Shown: positions 7,259 through 15,656 of the stretch, in pieces
How positions within the stretch are numbered: the stretch's first letter is position 1
Layout of the letters: each line of letters opens with the position of its first letter
Assembly: GCF_051967035.1 (NCBI RefSeq)
Contig: NZ_JBQCKK010000001.1
Coordinates: 186,001 to 250,000, forward strand
DNA from: Brevibacillus sp051967035
Lineage (GTDB): Bacteria; Bacillota; Bacilli; Brevibacillales; Brevibacillaceae
Reading direction: 5' to 3'
DNA: 64,000 nucleotides
Program-made: the position numbers and the translations under genes
Notes under the pieces: model-generated
What the model saw: the letters and a program-made list of their open reading frames with translations, nothing else
What the model was told of the DNA's origin: nothing
Database searches by the model: none

Positions 7259-9178
7259 ATGATGCAGATTCTTTCGGTAGAAAACCTCTCCAAAAGCTAC
7301 GGAGAGAAAGTTTTGTTTGACAACATTTCCTTTCATATCGCGGAAAAGCAGCGAATTGGCCTGATTGGCGTCAATGGCACGGGAAAATCGTCCCTCTTGC
7401 GGATCGTGGCGGGACTCGATACTCCGGACAGTGGAAAAATCATTCATGCCAACCAGTTTCGCGTGGAATATTTGCCGCAAAATCCGAGCTTCGACGAAGA
7501 ATCTACGGTGCTTGCGCAAGTGTTTTACGGAGAATCCCCGCTCATCCAGTTGCTGCGGGAGTACGAAATGGCGCTTGCGGCCGTGCAGCAAGACCCGCAA
7601 GACGAGAAAAAGCAGGCACGGCTGTTTGCGGTGCAAAGCCGGATGGATGCGGCCGATGCGTGGGAGAGCAATACCCAGGCCAAGATGATTTTGACCAAGC
7701 TCGGCATTTCCCGATTTTCACAAAAGGTCAAAGAGCTGTCTGGCGGCCAGCGCAAGCGGGTAGCGATGGCAAGAGCGCTGATTCAGCCAGCCGATTTGCT
7801 GATTTTGGATGAACCGACGAACCATATCGACAATGAGACGGTCGAGTGGCTGGAAGATTACTTGTCCCGCTACAAAGGAGCCTTGCTGCTCGTCACGCAT
7901 GATCGCTATTTCCTCGATCGGGTGACAAACCGCACCTTCGAGCTGGATCGCGGCAAGCTGTACAGCTACGAAGGCAACTACGCGACGTTTCTGGAGAAAA
8001 AAGCCGAGCGCGAAGAAAACGAGGCGGCGGCAGAGGACAAACGGCAAAACCTGTTGCGCCGCGAGTTGGCCTGGCTGCGCCGGGGGGCAAAAGCACGGAC
8101 GACCAAGCAAAAAGCGCGTGTCCAGCGGGTAGAGGAACTGCGCGATCGGACGGTGGACGGTCCGGCGGCGAAGCTGGAGATGGCGCTTGGCGCAAGCCGC
8201 CTGGGCAAAAAGGTCATCGAGATCGAACGGATCGAAAAAGTGTACGGGGACAAAAAGCTGGTCGACGACTTCAGCTATATCGTGTTGCCGGGCGATCGCG
8301 TCGGGATTATCGGTCCAAACGGCAGCGGCAAATCGACGCTGTTGAACATGCTCGCGGGCCGCATCCAGCCCGACAGCGGAACGATTGATGTCGGCACGAC
8401 GGTAAAAATCGCCTACTACACGCAGGACAGCGTGGACATGGACGAAAAGCTGCGGGTGATCGAGTACGTCAAGGAAGCGGCGGAAGTGATTACGACGAGC
8501 AACGGAGAGGCGATTACGGCTTCGCAAATGCTGGAGCGGTTTCTGTTCTCCCCGTCGATGCAGTGGACGCCGATTTCCAAGCTGTCCGGCGGCGAGCGGC
8601 GCAGGCTGTACCTGCTGCGGACGTTGATGGGCGAGCCGAACGTGCTGCTGCTGGATGAGCCGACGAACGACCTCGATATCCAGACGCTGAGCATTTTGGA
8701 AGATTACTTGGAGCAGTTTCCCGGAGCGGTCATCACCGTTTCCCACGATCGCTACTTCCTGGATCGCACGGTTGACCATCTGTTTGCCTTTGAAGGAAAC
8801 GGGCGGATTCGCCACTTTACGGGCAACTACTCCGATTATTTGGAAGAAAAGCGGAGAGAGGATGCCCTCGCCGCTTCCGAGGCGCAACAGTCGTCTGCCG
8901 AGAAGCAGCCGGGCAGCCAGGCGACTCGCGGCAACAACCGCACGAAAAAGCTCTCCTACAAAGATCAAAAAGACTGGGATACCATCGAAAGCAAAATCGC
9001 CTCGCTGGAAGAGCGCCTTGCGCAATTGAAAACAGACATTGCGGCAGCGGGCAGCGACTACGCCAAGGTGGAAAAGCTGTTTGCGGAAGAGCAGCAGGTC
9101 GCAGCCGAACTGGAAGCGGCCGTGGAGCGATGGGCGGAGCTGTCTGCGCTGGTGGAAGAGTTGGAGCGAGGGAAGTAA
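7259..9178 (+). CDS. ABC-F family ATPase (Uup-like, with C-terminal coiled coil)
   Basis: About 639 residues with two ABC domains and no membrane segments. Walker A motifs are GVNGTGKSS and GPNGSGKST, signatures LSGGQRKR and LSGGERRR, and Walker B regions LLILDEPTNHID and VLLLDEPTNDLD. A linker rich in basic residues lies between them, and a charged helical tail (about 570-639) matches the Uup C-terminal domain, a DNA/RNA-binding coiled coil. ABC-F proteins act on the ribosome. The start is the ATG pair at 7259/7262 after AGGTG; the upstream extension overlaps the sirtuin gene in another frame. Antibiotic resistance cannot be inferred. Confidence 0.9.
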   Translation: MMQILSVENLSKSYGEKVLFDNISFHIAEKQRIGLIGVNGTGKSSLLRIVAGLDTPDSGKIIHANQFRVEYLPQNPSFDEESTVLAQVFYGESPLIQLLREYEMALAAVQQDPQDEKKQARLFAVQSRMDAADAWESNTQAKMILTKLGISRFSQKVKELSGGQRKRVAMARALIQPADLLILDEPTNHIDNETVEWLEDYLSRYKGALLLVTHDRYFLDRVTNRTFELDRGKLYSYEGNYATFLEKKAEREENEAAAEDKRQNLLRRELAWLRRGAKARTTKQKARVQRVEELRDRTVDGPAAKLEMALGASRLGKKVIEIERIEKVYGDKKLVDDFSYIVLPGDRVGIIGPNGSGKSTLLNMLAGRIQPDSGTIDVGTTVKIAYYTQDSVDMDEKLRVIEYVKEAAEVITTSNGEAITASQMLERFLFSPSMQWTPISKLSGGERRRLYLLRTLMGEPNVLLLDEPTNDLDIQTLSILEDYLEQFPGAVITVSHDRYFLDRTVDHLFAFEGNGRIRHFTGNYSDYLEEKRREDALAASEAQQSSAEKQPGSQATRGNNRTKKLSYKDQKDWDTIESKIASLEERLAQLKTDIAAAGSDYAKVEKLFAEEQQVAAELEAAVERWAELSALVEELERGK

Positions 9179-9286
9179 TTGGCAGCGTGCCAATCTCTGT
9201 TTGTTTCGCCAGTTATTGAGGCTGGGAAAGCGCACGCGATCTCCTGTAGACTAGAGAGGATTACTAGAGTAGAGGAGTCGCTGTCG

Positions 9287-9508
9287 TTGCCTGCCTATAA
9301 ACTGGACCCGGAATGGGTCATGTCGTACCTGGCGTTGCAAGAAGAAAGACTCGCTTGCGAAGTCCATCCCAAGGACAAAGAAGCGATCATGAACAAGATC
9401 AGGGAATTGACGCTGTCGATCATGTACAAGCAAGCCCGAAGATTTCTCGTCTATCTGGAGACGGAAGACCGAAAACCGATCGCGAAAAAAAGAAAGCCTA
9501 CCATGTGA
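9287..9508 (+). CDS. Small conserved-looking hypothetical protein
   Basis: 73 residues from a TTG at 9287, supported by AGAGGAG eight bases upstream. The frame can be extended to 9181 but without a ribosome site. The product is soluble, helical and charged, with a polybasic C terminus (KKRKP). It has the look of a small regulatory or sporulation-associated Bacilli protein. I do not recognise a family. Confidence 0.55.
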   Translation: MPAYKLDPEWVMSYLALQEERLACEVHPKDKEAIMNKIRELTLSIMYKQARRFLVYLETEDRKPIAKKRKPTM

Positions 9509-9510
9509 AC

Positions 9511-9551
9511 AAGACCCGCCTTTTGCCAGGAGCATAAGGCGGGTCTTTGCG
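9511..9551 (+). terminator. Bidirectional Rho-independent terminator
   Basis: A perfect 12-bp stem (9511-9522 with 9536-9547), A-rich on the left and T-rich on the right, lies between two convergent genes. Confidence 0.8.
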
Positions 9552-9556
9552 TATGG

Positions 9557-9919
9557 TCACTGCTGCCGGATGCGCACGGGCGTACCGATGGGAACGAGCT
9601 TCGCCAGGGCGTTGACATCCTCGTTGTACATGCGAATGCAGCCGTGCGAGACGTATTTGCCGATGGAGGACGGGTTGTTCGTCCCATGGATGCCGTAGTG
9701 CGGTTTGCTGAGCCCCAGCCAGTACGTCCCGAAGGCGCTGAGCGGACCTCCGGGGTAGGAATTCGGATAGGGCACCTTGTTGATGATAGTGAAGTCTCCC
9801 CGTGGTGTCGCCGTGGCGATTTTGCCGAGCGCCACCGGGTAGGAGCGAACGAGCTTGTTTCCGTCGAACAGGTCGAGTCTGAGCTTCGCGATCGAGATGC
9901 GAATGTTGTATGCAGGCAT
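9557..9919 (-). CDS. L,D-transpeptidase (YkuD family)
   Basis: 120 residues, essentially a bare YkuD catalytic domain. The conserved HGTNNPSSIG and SHGCIRM segments give the catalytic histidine, cysteine and arginine. The enzyme class makes 3-3 crosslinks in peptidoglycan or trims stem peptides, and Bacillus YkuD is a spore protein. There is no signal peptide or LysM domain, unlike many homologues, so either the protein is packaged in the spore or export is atypical. GGGAGGTGAGGG precedes the ATG. Confidence 0.9.
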   Translation of the reverse strand: MPAYNIRISIAKLRLDLFDGNKLVRSYPVALGKIATATPRGDFTIINKVPYPNSYPGGPLSAFGTYWLGLSKPHYGIHGTNNPSSIGKYVSHGCIRMYNEDVNALAKLVPIGTPVRIRQQ

Positions 9920-10010
9920 TCCCTCACCTCCCTTATGGCAACCGCTATCGACATAGCTGCTACCACTATCTTATGTGCGAGAAGGAGAGGGGTACTTTTG
10001 GTTTTATCCG

Positions 10011-10247
10011 TTACCGGAAGGAAGAAAACGTATCGGGATAGCGCAGGCCGTCGCGGTAAAACAAGGTTCTCACCCACGCGTACAGCCGAAGCGGAATGGA
10101 AGGAAAGACAATCGCCAGCTTGCCTTCCTCCAGAATGGGCAGATCGAGCGGAGACTGAATCTCGTAGGGCACTCCCTCTTGATCGAGCAGCGCCTTGTAG
10201 CGGTGGGCTTCACTCCAGCTCACCGGGTAGTAAAATGATTTTTCCAT
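10011..10247 (-). CDS. Hypothetical protein, about 78 residues
   Basis: Starts at the ATG at 10247 with AAAGGTG nine bases upstream; a GTG at 10274 is an alternative with a poorer site. The product reads as a small soluble domain with a helix (SWSEAHRYKALLDQEG) and a YEIQSP strand. The layout resembles the short signal-transducing DUF2007-like fold that senses nothing recognisable here. No assignment is made. Confidence 0.55.
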   Translation of the reverse strand: MEKSFYYPVSWSEAHRYKALLDQEGVPYEIQSPLDLPILEEGKLAIVFPSIPLRLYAWVRTLFYRDGLRYPDTFSSFR

Positions 10248-10444
10248 CGTATCCAACACCTTTCCGGTTATCACTGCTTCCCATTATATGCAACCCGTTT
10301 GGGGTAAAAAAAGAAGCGAACGTATAAAATAGGGAAAAATAGGCCCGGTTGTTGCCGGCTCACGTCAGGGCAAAAATTCCGTCATGATTTTCCGCGCGAA
10401 TCGGTGTAAAGTAGAAGTATCCAGAAATTGGAGGGGCAGTTTGT

Positions 10445-11203
10445 ATGGCGCAGACACACTTGCACTTTAACATGCACATCGGCAGAAAGAAGCCGGAGAG
10501 CGTACTCAACAGAGAAACAGCGTGTCCGTTCTGCGATCGCAGCAGCTTGACAGATGTGCTGGAGCAGCGCGGTTCCATGATCTGGCTGATGAACAAATTT
10601 CCCGTCCTGCAAGATACGCATCAGACCGTATTGATCGAATCGGATGAGTGCGATGGCGATTGGTCCACCTATTCCCGGGAGCATGCGCACGCCTTGCTCG
10701 CCTTTGGCGTGGAAAAGTGGCTGGAGATGGAGCGAAGCGGCTCTTTTCGCTCTGTGCTGTTTTTCAAAAATCACGGACCGTATTCCGGCGGGAGCATTCG
10801 TCACCCGCACATGCAGATCGTCGGGCTGACAGGCTACGACTATCGCACCCAGCTTAGGGACAGCGACTTTCACGGAATCACCGTCGACCGGGAGGCAGGG
10901 GTGGAGTGTACGCTCTCGACGCATCCGCGGGCGGGTTTTTTTGAGTACAACGTCGTTTTGTCCGACCTGGATCAGCTGCCCAGAATGGCTGATTATTTGC
11001 AAATTTTGGCGCACTGGATCTTGCACCATGTCAATCCGCGCAACCAGAGCTACAACTTTTTCTTCTATCAATGGAAAGAAAAGCTGATCGCGAAGGCAGT
11101 GCCGCGCTTCGTGACCTCCCCGCTGTACGTTGGCTATTCGATTCCGCAAGTAGCGAACAATCTGGAGGAAATGGTGGAGGAGATGAGAAGGCATTATTTT
11201 TGA
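10445..11203 (+). CDS. GalT-like HIT-superfamily protein (DUF4931 type)
   Basis: 252 residues. CPFC (residues 27-30) forms a likely zinc site, and NHGPYSGGSIRHPHMQ (about 109-124) carries the His-Pro-His nucleotidyl-transfer motif of galactose-1-phosphate uridylyltransferase and other HIT proteins. The family is probably a nucleotidyltransferase or hydrolase with unknown substrate. No sugar-metabolism genes are adjacent. GGAGGGGCAG upstream supports the start. It is the last intact gene before the insertion-sequence graveyard. Confidence 0.75.
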   Translation: MAQTHLHFNMHIGRKKPESVLNRETACPFCDRSSLTDVLEQRGSMIWLMNKFPVLQDTHQTVLIESDECDGDWSTYSREHAHALLAFGVEKWLEMERSGSFRSVLFFKNHGPYSGGSIRHPHMQIVGLTGYDYRTQLRDSDFHGITVDREAGVECTLSTHPRAGFFEYNVVLSDLDQLPRMADYLQILAHWILHHVNPRNQSYNFFFYQWKEKLIAKAVPRFVTSPLYVGYSIPQVANNLEEMVEEMRRHYF

Positions 11204-11316
11204 TAATAGACTAGGGCGTGGGTGAAAACGCATGATTGAGTCAAGAAAATAGCGATCATACCTTTTTGCACGGAGTTAAGTCGAAGGATAACTTTGGGTG
11301 AAGGGGTTGTTTTTCT

Positions 11317-11590
11317 ATGGGGCGTACTAAGTATTACAAATATGACAAAGCCTTCAAAATAGCTGCCGTAATGCAGATCATGGATGAAGGAAAGAAGGTC
11401 TCCCATGTTGCGAAGGCTTTAGGCATTCTTCCTACGATGCTGAGCCGATGGGCGGGGGTATGAATATCAAACATACGGTGATGAAGCATTTACAGGTAAC
11501 GAACCAATCGCCAACAAGGATCTCGAAATCAGACGGCTACAAAAGCGCTTGGACGAACGCGAAAGGGAGATAAAGGGAGATTAAGATTGT
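11317..11590 (+). pseudogene. Decayed IS3-family OrfA transposase
   Basis: From the ATG at 11317 the frame encodes a helix-turn-helix of the IS3 OrfA type (YDKAFKIAAVMQIMDEG, then VAKALGILPTMLSRWA) and then stops at about 11461. A one-base shift restores the expected continuation (YEYQTYGDEAFTGNEP, followed by LEIRRLQKRLDEREREI, the leucine-zipper-like end). This is a frameshifted remnant, not a working gene. Confidence 0.8.
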
Positions 11591-11614
11591 AAAAAAGTTT
11601 CAGACATTCTTGAA

Positions 11615-12080
11615 GGAGCCCGAGTAGCCAAGTATCGGTTATTTCAAAGCCACGTAAAAATCTATCCCGTCCGGCTCATGTGTAAAGTGCTTGGAATCAG
11701 CCCCCAAGGGTATGATGACTGGAAGAAACCCAGAAAAAGTCAACGAACCATCGACCAGGAAAGTCTCGAGGTAGCCATTTTGCAAGTGTATAAAGAATTT
11801 ATGGGTCGATATGCCAGTCCCTGGATCGCTTTAGAGTTGTGCAAACGCGGCTTGTTTACCAGCAAGAACCGTGTCGTTCGGATGGGACTGGCTGACGTTT
11901 CTTATCGAAAACGAAGTCGGATCGGACGAAAACCAAAAGGATCGGGAATCATGGATAATTTAGTGAAACGTGCGTTTGAAGCCCAAACGAAAACACGCTC
12001 TGGATTGGAGATATCATTTACCTTCCCTTTCAGCATGGATTTCTCTGTACTTGACCAACGTCCTCTTGTTCGGTTTTTGC
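11615..12080 (+). pseudogene. Decayed IS3-family OrfB transposase (truncated)
   Basis: The sequence encodes KYRLFQSHVKIYPVRLMCKVLGISPQGYDDW and the HTH-like region typical of the N terminus of IS3/IS150 OrfB. Near 11998 the frame breaks; a shifted frame gives WIGDIIYLPFQHGFLC, the start of the integrase core with its first catalytic aspartate, followed by a stop. The rest of the DDE domain is missing, cut off where IS256-type sequence begins on the other strand. Confidence 0.8.
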
Positions 12081-12114
12081 ACCTAAGGGCAAAGCCGCCA
12101 TCTGCATGAATGTC

Positions 12115-12800
12115 TCATGCCCCGGTTCCTTCGGGATATGACTCGGTCTGTCGGTTGTTTATCCACTCGTGGTATTCGTCTAATTCCAGATACTTTCTGC
12201 CTGTACTCCACTTTTCAGCGTGGCTCAGAAGCATGGCACCGATGAGTCGAATGGCAGACGCGCGGTTCAGGAAGATACGCATCACCCTTTCGCGTCGGCG
12301 GATTTCTTCGTTCAGCCGCTCAACAGAATTGGTTGTACGGAGGCGTTTTCGGTATCGTTCAGGGAGCTCGGAGATGGCTACCGCATCGTCAAATCCTGCC
12401 TCCAGGATACGCATGGCCTTGGCAGCCTTTTCTCCAAGGGCGACAAAGGTTTCGCCCAGCAGTGTACGTGCGACAGGAATACTGGGAGCATCCAGAATAG
12501 CACGGACATGTTTATGGACGTCCTCTTGAAGCGTTTTCGGTGTTGCGTCTATGATATTTCGCAAAAAATGGGTTTCCACGTACAGCCTTGAAACTGTGTA
12601 GGAATCGCTTTGACAAGACCGCTATGTTGATCCGAGACGACAAAATCAACGACATGAAGGCCCCGTTCTTTCAAGCTGACAAAAAGGAGGAACAACTGTC
12701 GTAAGACTCACTGTCGCCAATGGTAAAGCCAAGGATTTCCCGGCATCCCTTTTGCTTGATGCCGGTAGCCAACAGAAAGCTTCGGGAACTGAGAACACTA
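12115..12800 (-). pseudogene. Decayed IS256 (Mutator)-family transposase, C-terminal part
   Basis: The intact stretch 12115-12579 encodes HFLRNIIDATPKTLQEDVHK through TTNSVERLNEEIRRRERVMRIF, the classic C-terminal third of IS256 transposases including the last catalytic Glu (NSVERLNEE). Upstream on the same strand, other frames encode GIKQKGCREILGFTIGDSES and VVDFVVSDQHSGLVKAIPTQ, so at least two frameshifts separate them. The N-terminal half is absent. Confidence 0.85.
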
Positions 12801-12843
12801 AAATCAGCCGGTTACACCCTTAGTGTGGTGAAAACCGGCTGAT
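12798..12843 (-). terminator. Terminator of the PspC gene
   Basis: On the minus strand an 11-bp perfect stem (12833-12843 with 12803-12813), with a further inner ACAC/GTGT pair, is followed by a short T-run. It lies just downstream of the PspC stop codon and marks the border of the IS256 remnant. Confidence 0.6.
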
Positions 12844-12868
12844 AGTGGGTTTTACGTCATACGACTGG

Positions 12869-13057
12869 CTAATACAGTGATTTATCTTCTGGGAGAAAAA
12901 TTCCTAGAATGATATACAATACACCTAATGCCGGAACTGCTAGCAAAATAAATATAAGTCTCACAATGAACGAAGAAATTCCGAAATATTCTGCAATCCC
13001 TCCACAAACACCTAAAATTGCTTTATCAGTAGAGGATCTTTTCAACTGTTTCTTCAT
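12869..13057 (-). CDS. PspC-domain membrane protein
   Basis: 62 residues, the standard length for stand-alone PspC proteins. The family core is present: KAILGVCGGIAEYFGISSFIVR, followed by a transmembrane helix (LIFILLAVPALGVLYIILGIFL). PspC domains sense or stabilise envelope stress. AGGAGGACC lies upstream. Unlike most of the window it is AT-rich and flanked by transposase remnants, so it may have been carried in or left as an island. Confidence 0.88.
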   Translation of the reverse strand: MKKQLKRSSTDKAILGVCGGIAEYFGISSFIVRLIFILLAVPALGVLYIILGIFLPEDKSLY

Positions 13058-13104
13058 TGTGGTCCTCCTAAGACGAATGAAAGAATAAATATTCTCTCTG
13101 AATA

Positions 13105-13794
13105 TTATTTTACATCATCTTTTGAAAGCGTAGTTTCATAATCATTGTCTCCTACATTCAGATAGAGCTTCATAGTAGATTGCCCTGTAGGAATTGTGTA
13201 GGTAAAATCCATTTGACTGTACGCACGTCTCGTACTAGTTTCATATTTTCTTTTTATACCCACGGTAGGAGGGGTAAAACTTCCTCCAAGTACACTTACA
13301 TACGGGTCATATGAATCGACTATATAATCATTGTTGTTACCTGACACAATTACAATGTCAGAATAAAATCCAAAGTTAACTATACCAGTAAACCAATAAG
13401 ATTCAATCATGTATGAACCAGGAGACACCATTGGCTGTATCTCTGAATCTACTAATCTAGTTCCATACATTATTTTAGAACCGTCATTAAAAGTAATGAC
13501 TCTGGATTTATTTAAACTGTTTTCTCCATTTGCAATAATCTGTGCTTTCGCCTTTTGCAAATTCTCCTCTTTCATAGAATCTAAAACTTCACCGTTTTCC
13601 AACTTCTTAATCAATGTGTTCTGTGTTTTCTCATCTATGCCTAATTCACTAAAACGATCTTTTAAGTTTTCGATGTCGGTTTGACTAAATTCAAAAACCT
13701 TAGGATTAGCAGATACTTTTTCCGCAGAAACACCTTGAACAAAAGCAACTAGCATCAACACAAAAATCGACATAAACGAAACAAATTTCTTCAC
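13105..13794 (-). CDS. Secreted hypothetical protein
   Basis: 229 residues with a clear signal peptide (KKFVSFMSIFVLMLVAFVQGVSA, cleavage after VSA about residue 24). The mature part has a helical charged N-terminal segment (about 35-90) and a beta-rich C-terminal half with many Tyr and Ser residues. I see no catalytic motif. Codon use is clearly AT-rich compared with neighbours, and the gene sits between IS remnants and next to pspC, suggesting horizontal acquisition. GGGAGGGAACG precedes the start. No family is recognised. Confidence 0.7.
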   Translation of the reverse strand: MKKFVSFMSIFVLMLVAFVQGVSAEKVSANPKVFEFSQTDIENLKDRFSELGIDEKTQNTLIKKLENGEVLDSMKEENLQKAKAQIIANGENSLNKSRVITFNDGSKIMYGTRLVDSEIQPMVSPGSYMIESYWFTGIVNFGFYSDIVIVSGNNNDYIVDSYDPYVSVLGGSFTPPTVGIKRKYETSTRRAYSQMDFTYTIPTGQSTMKLYLNVGDNDYETTLSKDDVK

Positions 13795-13972
13795 TTCCGT
13801 TCCCTCCCTTTTTTTGGTTAAACATATATATTATACCACTAACTTTGCGATTATTGCAATCGAAATACGCATAATATTCAGACGTTTGGTTTTGAGTATG
13901 GATGGCACAAAAAAATCCTTTACAATGGAATGGTCAGGTAGTTTCTGCCAAATCCACTGAAAGGATACCACT

Positions 13973-14480
13973 ATGGACAAGAATACCGAATTTTGTCATT
14001 TGCTAAATGGGTTCGCCTATTTTTTCGAAACGTTTTTTTGAAGATTTGGCTTCTAGTGACCACGACAAGTACGTCAAAAAGCTAATGACCTCTGCCTATC
14101 TCCTGTTATTTCTGCATGCTCAACTTCAGCAACGAGAAGGATAACGGGCGATTGCAGATGACGCCAGCACGTGTTCATGACCGGACTCAACTCGATCCGC
14201 TCGTAGACAATCTGGGGACGACGTATGTGTTTGATCGTCCTGTCTCCGAAGGGAGTTCCATCAAAAGAGATGGTTATGTCTTCCGCCTCATAGAGACAAC
14301 CGATTCACAGGGAAACCCCCTCCTGCCAAATTCGAATCGAGGGAGTTATCTGCCGAAGAGATCAGCGAGATGTATCGGAGTCGCTGGGCCATTGAAATCT
14401 TCTTTACATGGTTGAAGCAGCACGTGAAATTCACTTCGTTTTACGGGAAAAGCCAAGAAGCGGTTGTATAGCATCTGATT
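13973..14480 (+). pseudogene. Decayed IS4-family transposase
   Basis: Starts with MDKNTEFCHLLN after GAAAGG, then is broken. A shifted frame encodes FEDLASSDHDKYVKKLMTSA and LHAQLQQREG, typical of the N terminus. A later frame encodes RLQMTPARVHDRTQLDPLVD and YVFDR. After another shift comes SAEEISEMYRSRWAIEIFF, the catalytic Y-(2)-R-(3)-E-(6)-K signature of IS4, ending at a stop near 14479. About a third of the protein is missing from the middle. From here to 14685 I see nothing functional. Confidence 0.82.
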
Positions 14481-14685
14481 TAATTGCATATAAATGCCAA
14501 GTTGACGGAACTACCTTTGTGGGTCACTCCGTTCTTTTGCCATTTGAAACCGGAATATTGTTAGGAAATATCAATTTATTAGCCCTGGCAATTTTTATGA
14601 ACACTAGTGAATTTTAGCCGTGATTTATCTAATTACCTAGTTAACAAGATGAGATGAGGTAAGACGTCAAAAAGGGGAGAGTCGC

Positions 14686-15546
14686 TTGGGATACGAGATT
14701 GTGGCCACAACATCGCTGACAGCTGCACAGCTTACGGAAATCAACCAGCTGGCGGCGATTTGCAACGGGCATGACGGCATTGCTTTGAAAATAAACCCGA
14801 GCATGCTGGAACAGCGTTCGGGCGAGCACACAGAGGATTTTCTCTGTTACGCGGACAACAAGCTGGTCGGATATCTTGGCCTGTATGTGTTCCACGCCAA
14901 AGAGGCGGAGGTCAGCGGCATGGTCCATCCGGATCACCGGAGAAAAGGGATTTTTACCGGACTGCAGCGCAGGGCCGAAGCAGAGTGCCGCAAGCGGGGC
15001 ATTCCTGCCCTGCTGTTTATCGTCCAGCAAAAATCGCAGGCAGGGGCCGCTTATCAGAAGCGAATCGGCGCCCCATACGAGTATTCGGAATACTGGATGG
15101 ATTTGGGGAAATCTGGACGAGAAGCCTTGAACCACGCTGTGCGGTTGCGGCCTGCTACCGCAGAAGATGAAGAGACATTGGTTCAGCTCGATGTACGCGG
15201 TTTTCAGATGGAGGAAGCGCAGGTACGGGAGATGAAGGAGAAGATGGCGAACGATCCTCGTATCAGTACGTATCTGGTGCTGGCAGAGGAACGGGCGGTC
15301 GGCAAAATCAGCGTAAGCAAAAATGGCACGCAGGCGTTTATTTACGGCTTTTGCGTCCATCCTGATGAGCAGGGCAAAGGCTACGGCCGCCAGGCGCTGG
15401 CGCAGACGATTGCGCTGCTCGAAGCAGAAGGCTTCGCAGAGATCTCCCTTGAGGTTGCCTGTGAAAACAACAGGGCGCTCGGGTTGTATGAGTCGTGTGG
15501 CTTTGTCGTGAAGTCAGCCAACGATTACTACAGGCTGAAGCTCTAG
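14686..15546 (+). CDS. Tandem GNAT-family N-acetyltransferase
   Basis: 286 residues with a TTG start six bases after AAGGGGAG. Two GNAT domains are visible. In the first (about 1-135) the acetyl-CoA loop is MVHPDHRRKGIFTGL. In the second (about 145-286) it is CVHPDEQGKGYGRQAL, followed by LEVACENNRALGLYESCGF. GNAT enzymes transfer acetyl groups to amines. The substrate is unknown. It marks the return to ordinary sequence after the IS remnants. Confidence 0.88.
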   Translation: MGYEIVATTSLTAAQLTEINQLAAICNGHDGIALKINPSMLEQRSGEHTEDFLCYADNKLVGYLGLYVFHAKEAEVSGMVHPDHRRKGIFTGLQRRAEAECRKRGIPALLFIVQQKSQAGAAYQKRIGAPYEYSEYWMDLGKSGREALNHAVRLRPATAEDEETLVQLDVRGFQMEEAQVREMKEKMANDPRISTYLVLAEERAVGKISVSKNGTQAFIYGFCVHPDEQGKGYGRQALAQTIALLEAEGFAEISLEVACENNRALGLYESCGFVVKSANDYYRLKL

Positions 15547-15656
15547 GACGCTTTCTGGCGCAAACTGCTTTTGCCGACGCCCGCAGATTGGCAAACGAAG
15601 CCGCTTCCGTGCTACCATAGGAAAGGTAGCATTGCGGAAAAGGGAGTGACGAAAGC

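Noticed and set aside
7718..9235. 505-codon frame opposite the ABC-F gene
   Set aside because: Reverse-strand image of repeated ABC motifs; no ribosome site.
14408..14617. 69-codon open frame after the IS4 remnant
   Set aside because: It overlaps the IS4 catalytic region in another frame and has no initiation signal.
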